64,000 nt of DNA from Flavobacterium sp. ASV13 (GTDB taxonomy: Bacteria > Bacteroidota > Bacteroidia > Flavobacteriales > Flavobacteriaceae). Both the position numbers and the translations under genes were made by a program. Below the pieces are notes generated by a model, which was given only the letters and a program-made list of their open reading frames with translations, made no database searches and was not told the DNA's origin. The DNA lies in the NCBI RefSeq assembly GCF_000745775.1, contig NZ_KN050752.1, forward strand, positions 1-64,000, given 5' to 3'. This document shows, piece by piece, positions 60,284 through 64,000 of this stretch (position 1 is the first letter of the stretch; every line of letters starts with the position of its first letter).

Positions 60284-63200
60284 GGTCTGTAGTATTTGGT
60301 TCCACATTATCTTCCGTAGATACGACCGCATCATCTTTCTTTTTTCCGATGTTTTCAATCATTACAAATAGACCAGGTACAATTAATACACCCAAAACCG
60401 TGGCGATTAACATACCGCTGAATACCGCCATTCCCATTACAATACGAGCTTGCGAACCCGCACCAGTTGCTGTCAATAACGGAACTACTCCGAGAATGAA
60501 TGCAAAAGCCGTCATTAAAATTGGACGGAAACGGAGTTTCGCCGCAACCATCGCCGACTCGTAAAGCGGTTTTCCTTTTTCGTATTCTTCTTTGGCAAAC
60601 TCCACAATCAGAATGGCATTTTTGGCGACTAATCCAATTAATAATACGAGTCCAATCTGGGCAAAAACGTTATTTACATAAGCATCGCTTCCAAATCTCG
60701 CGAGCATCAGTCCCAAAAAGGCGCCAAATACTGCAAAAGGAGCTCCAAGTAGTACACTGAAAGGCAGTTTCCAGCTTTCATATTGTGCAGCAAGAATTAA
60801 GAACACAAATACCAATGCCATGATGAAAACGGATCCTCCTCCCGGTGAATGTTTTTCCTGATAAGATAAGTTGATGTAATCGAAACTCATATCTGCCGGC
60901 AAAGTCTGTTTAGCGACTTCTTCGAGAGCTGTCAAAGCTTGCGCACTACTGTAGCCATCATTTGGGCTTCCGCCGATTTCTGCTGATCGGAATAAATTCA
61001 AGCGGTTTGTAAAGTCTGGCCCGGTGACTTTTGTTGCTGTAACCAAAGTTGATATTGGCAACATATCGCCAGCATTATTTTTGACATAAATCAGATTCAA
61101 ATCTTCTGGTCGTACACGATCAGCTGCTTCACCTTGAAGATAAACTTTATATTGGCGCCCAAATCGGTTAAAGTCATTTACATAACTTCCTCCTAAAAAG
61201 GCTCCCAAAGCTTCAGTAACTTTAGAAACAGGAATACCCAATTTCATGGCTTTGTCGTTGTCAATATCTAATTTAATTTGTGGGGTACCGGCATTAAAAG
61301 TGGTGTAAATTCGTTTTATTTCTGGACGTTGCTGTGCGGCGGCAATAAAAGCCTGAGTTTGTTCTGCAAGATATTGAGGCGTATTTCCACCTCTGTCCTG
61401 CAACATTAAACTAAAACCTGCAGAAGCACCTAAACCTTGAATTGCGGGTGGGCCAAATGAAAAACAGGTTGCTGTTGTAATTTGGGTGGCAAGTTTCATG
61501 TTAAATCTGTCCACAAATTGTTTGGCCGTTTCTGCTCTGTCTTCCCAAGGTTTTAATGAGATGAAAATAAAAGCGTTGTTCGGTTGATAAGAGTTAGTAA
61601 GCATACTAAATCCATTGATCGTGGTATAAGACAAGATTGATTTTTCTTCTTTTAGGAAACTGTCTACCTTTTTTGAAATTTCATCTGTACGCTGTAATGA
61701 CGATGCAGGAGGTAATGCAATATTTACCAAAACATAACCCTGATCTTCTTCGGGAATAAATCCTAATGGAATTTTCTTTCCTAAAAATGCAGTCGCAATT
61801 AATATCACTACCAATAAAAGGACAATTCGAATAGCCTTTTTAGCAAAAAAAGTTGCTCCGCTGATGTACTTTCCGGTAACTTTTTCGAAGATTCTATTAA
61901 ATCCCGCAAAAAACTTCGCCAGCCATCCCGTTTGTTCTTCAATTGGTTTCGTCGGTTTTAATAACATGGCACAAAGGGCGGGACTTAACGATAACGCACT
62001 AAATGCTGAGAACGCGACCGAGACGGCAATCGTTATGGCAAATTGCTGATAAAAACGTCCAGTAATTCCAGGCGTCATCGCAACCGGAATAAACACGGCG
62101 CATAAAATTAAAGCAATCGCAATTACAGGACCAGATACTTCACGCATCGCTTGAACGGTGGCGTCTTTAGGACTTTTACCGTGTTCGATATGATGAATAA
62201 CGGCTTCCACAACCACAATCGCATCATCGACCACAATTCCAATTGCAAGTACTAATCCTAAAAGTGATAATGTATTGATGGAAAATCCTAACATTGGGAA
62301 AACCGCAATGGTTCCGATAAGCGAAACCGGAACGGTAATTAACGGAATTAAAGTAGCGCGCCAGTTTTGAAGAAAAATGAATACTACTAAAATTACCAAT
62401 ATAATGGCTTCGAAAAGGGTGTGTACAATGTCGTCAACTCCCGCGGTAATGGCTAAAGTTGTATCTAAGGATTCTTGATATTCGATATCTTTTGGAAACT
62501 TCTCCGATAAAAGTTTCATGGTGCTTTTTGCAGTTTCAGCTACATCAAGAGCGTTACTTCCCGGCATTTGATATACGGCTACAACGGCGCTTGGCGAACT
62601 GTTTCTTCGGGCGGTTGAACTATAATTTTCAGTTCCTAATTCAATTCGGGCGATATCACCCATCAAAACTTGTGCTCCGTCTTCCTTGCTTCGAACGACG
62701 ATGTTTCCAAATTCTTTTTCCGTAACTAATCGGTCCTGAAGTGTTACACCGTATGTGAATTCGGTATTAGCTGGAGCTGGCTCAGCGCCAAATTTTCCTC
62801 CCGGACTAATCATATTTTGAGCATTCAGAGCATTTTTAACATCTTCGACCGTAATGCCGAGTTTGCTCATCATATCAGCTTTAAGCCAAATTCTCATCGA
62901 ATAATCACTTCCTCCAAAAAGGGTAACTTCTCCAACACCTTTGATACGGGCCAATTGATCTACAATATTGATACTGGCATAGTTGTTCAAAAACTTCGCA
63001 TCATATTTTGGATTGGTTGAGGTAACGGTGAATAGCATCATTGGAAAAGACAAAGATTTCTTTACCACAACTCCTTGTTGTTTTACACTTGAAGGCATAA
63101 ATGGAGCCGATTGGTTTTGTCTGTTTTGGGTGAGCATATTGGCATTATCCAAATTAGTTCCCACATCAAAAGTTACCTCAATAGTACAAGCACCATCAGA

Positions 63201-63449
63201 AGTGTTGATGGATTTCATGTACAACATGTTTTCAACACCATTTACTTTTTGCTCAATTGGTGTTGCAACTGCCTGTTCAACGTTCAGCGCATTTGCTCCT
63301 GTAAAAGAAGTAGTGATTTTTACAACAGGAGGATTAATATCCGGATATTGCGAAATAGGCGTTTTTTGTAGAGCCAGTAATCCAAGTATCACAATAATAA
63401 TACTGATTACAATAGCAACGATTGGTCTTCGAACGAAAAATTCTCCCAT
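60276..63449 (-). CDS. RND multidrug efflux pump subunit (HAE1/AcrB type)
   Basis: 1057 residues, full length. Twelve membrane helices in two halves (about 1-530 and 531-1057). The proton-relay region GIVVDDAIVVVEAV is in helix 4, and the helix 10 region IGLVLLIGLVAKNAILIVEF matches. The periplasmic loops contain QGLGASAGFS and the porter domain. Proton-driven export of drugs or other amphiphiles. Starts 20 bases after the adaptor gene and overlaps the outer-membrane factor by eight bases. Confidence 0.97.
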   Translation of the reverse strand: MGEFFVRRPIVAIVISIIIVILGLLALQKTPISQYPDINPPVVKITTSFTGANALNVEQAVATPIEQKVNGVENMLYMKSINTSDGACTIEVTFDVGTNLDNANMLTQNRQNQSAPFMPSSVKQQGVVVKKSLSFPMMLFTVTSTNPKYDAKFLNNYASINIVDQLARIKGVGEVTLFGGSDYSMRIWLKADMMSKLGITVEDVKNALNAQNMISPGGKFGAEPAPANTEFTYGVTLQDRLVTEKEFGNIVVRSKEDGAQVLMGDIARIELGTENYSSTARRNSSPSAVVAVYQMPGSNALDVAETAKSTMKLLSEKFPKDIEYQESLDTTLAITAGVDDIVHTLFEAIILVILVVFIFLQNWRATLIPLITVPVSLIGTIAVFPMLGFSINTLSLLGLVLAIGIVVDDAIVVVEAVIHHIEHGKSPKDATVQAMREVSGPVIAIALILCAVFIPVAMTPGITGRFYQQFAITIAVSVAFSAFSALSLSPALCAMLLKPTKPIEEQTGWLAKFFAGFNRIFEKVTGKYISGATFFAKKAIRIVLLLVVILIATAFLGKKIPLGFIPEEDQGYVLVNIALPPASSLQRTDEISKKVDSFLKEEKSILSYTTINGFSMLTNSYQPNNAFIFISLKPWEDRAETAKQFVDRFNMKLATQITTATCFSFGPPAIQGLGASAGFSLMLQDRGGNTPQYLAEQTQAFIAAAQQRPEIKRIYTTFNAGTPQIKLDIDNDKAMKLGIPVSKVTEALGAFLGGSYVNDFNRFGRQYKVYLQGEAADRVRPEDLNLIYVKNNAGDMLPISTLVTATKVTGPDFTNRLNLFRSAEIGGSPNDGYSSAQALTALEEVAKQTLPADMSFDYINLSYQEKHSPGGGSVFIMALVFVFLILAAQYESWKLPFSVLLGAPFAVFGAFLGLMLARFGSDAYVNNVFAQIGLVLLIGLVAKNAILIVEFAKEEYEKGKPLYESAMVAAKLRFRPILMTAFAFILGVVPLLTATGAGSQARIVMGMAVFSGMLIATVLGVLIVPGLFVMIENIGKKKDDAVVSTEDNVEPNTTDHD

Positions 63450-63469
63450 AATACAATGTATCTAGATTA

Positions 63470-64000
63470 TTATTTAGTAACTGCAGTTTCTGTATCACCT
63501 AATTGCCATTGTGTGACTTTTGGTGTAATAACGCTTCCATTTTTCAATAATGAAGTACCTCCCATGGCTATCTTGTCGCCAGGTTTTAAACCTTCTTCAA
63601 TAATGTATCCATTTTGAACCGCTGGTCCTGGTTTTACAATTTGCATTTGCACTTTGTTATCATTCCCTAAAACATAGACCTGATAGATACCTTGTACTTC
63701 GATTACAGCACGTTGCGGAATTACAATGGCATCTTTACGAATGTCTGTAAGTAATGCAACTTTTGCATATTGACCCGGACGAAGCAATTTATCCGGATTT
63801 GGAAATGCGGCTTCAAATGTGATGGCACCAGTTGCAGGATCTATTTGTCGGTCTGTAAAACTCACTTTTCCTGTTTGAGGATAAGTCGAGCCGTCAGATA
63901 GTTTTAAAGAAACAGTTGCTCCTGAGCCTTTTAAAGCCGAATTTGGTTTGTTGAATTCTCTGTAAAGATGCAAAAATTCTTGCTCACTCATGGTGAAACG
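63470..64000 (-). CDS. RND efflux periplasmic adaptor, partial
   Basis: About 176 residues visible; the frame is open to the window edge, so the N-terminus lies outside. The visible part has the beta-barrel and membrane-proximal domains of MFP/HlyD adaptors: TVSLKLSDGSTYPQTGKVSFTD, IDPATGAITFEAAFPNPDKLLRPGQYAKV, IVIPQRAVIEVQGIYQVYVLG, and LKPGDKIAMGG. It links pump and outer-membrane factor. Confidence 0.95.
   Translation of the reverse strand, partial: RFTMSEQEFLHLYREFNKPNSALKGSGATVSLKLSDGSTYPQTGKVSFTDRQIDPATGAITFEAAFPNPDKLLRPGQYAKVALLTDIRKDAIVIPQRAVIEVQGIYQVYVLGNDNKVQMQIVKPGPAVQNGYIIEEGLKPGDKIAMGGTSLLKNGSVITPKVTQWQLGDTETAVTK

Noticed and set aside
62983..63465. 160-codon open frame opposite the RND pump gene
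   Set aside because: Its hydrophobic look mirrors the pump's helices on the other strand; no start context or family.
1..64000. tRNA, rRNA or known riboswitch
   Set aside because: Intergenic gaps were read for cloverleaf and conserved riboswitch cores and none was convincing; the structure at 55504 has no anticodon-like or CCA end.

Overview
The window reads as chromosome of a gliding, AT-rich Bacteroidota bacterium, most probably Flavobacterium. The support is a SprB-type surface adhesin with a type B C-terminal sorting domain followed by a PorP/SprF protein, many lipoproteins with SC/GC lipoboxes, TAnnTTTG promoter boxes, few Shine-Dalgarno sites, MerC/DUF4837/DUF4349-type genes and a class I aldolase. 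No phage, plasmid, rRNA, tRNA or CRISPR locus was seen. The assignment rests on recognised protein families, not on a database search.

Layout. (1) 1-7772: 3' part of sprB (5' end outside the window) and sprF. (2) 7931-9708: LytS/LytTR two-component pair, then a tandem 21-bp-period repeat, then a three-gene group (intradiol dioxygenase-like lipoprotein, metal-ligand-free pirin-like protein, unknown). (3) 12228-17701: pgk, LysM transglycosylase, two lipoproteins, ElaA-type acetyltransferase. (4) 17853-24399: tandem-OmpA protein, S41 protease, DUF4349, rnpA (minus strand), then plsC, acyl-ACP desaturase and an HD hydrolase (plus strand). (5) 24512-31830: feoA-feoB with a mini-ORF for a Cys-rich partner, SCO protein, EamA exporter, M13 peptidase, GyrI-like domain protein. 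(6) 31994-45463: a haem-synthesis locus. hemA, hemC, hemD, hemE, hemF and hemB run on the minus strand; a divergent AraC regulator, hemH and hemJ run on the plus strand. hemL is not present. The locus is interrupted by a GxxExxY gene bracketed by inverted repeats and by a REP-associated tyrosine transposase bracketed by REP palindromes. (7) 45549-48380: sensor kinase, enoyl-CoA hydratase, unknown. (8) 48451-51544: DtxR-type regulator, Nramp transporter fused to a universal-stress domain, Fur-family regulator. (9) 51638-58744: MerC, a CPYC disulfide oxidoreductase, TonB-dependent receptor, thioredoxin, lycopene-cyclase-like enzyme, TPR protein, bacilliredoxin. (10) 58916-64000: RND efflux operon (outer-membrane factor, pump, adaptor cut by the window end).

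How it fits together. Iron and haem dominate the centre: ferrous uptake (FeoAB), Mn/Fe uptake (Nramp) with a DtxR regulator, Fur-family control and almost the whole haem pathway sit within about 27 kb, next to thiol-redox proteins.

The most unusual feature is outside the genes. Many gaps hold long inverted repeats built from short repeated words, and several distinct word families recur at unrelated loci. One family (CCTGCAAGG...CCTTGTAGG) flanks a Y1 transposase and is a plausible REP system; the others have no visible mobiliser. TAnnTTTG boxes fix several start codons, because some longer reading frames begin upstream of the predicted transcript start.
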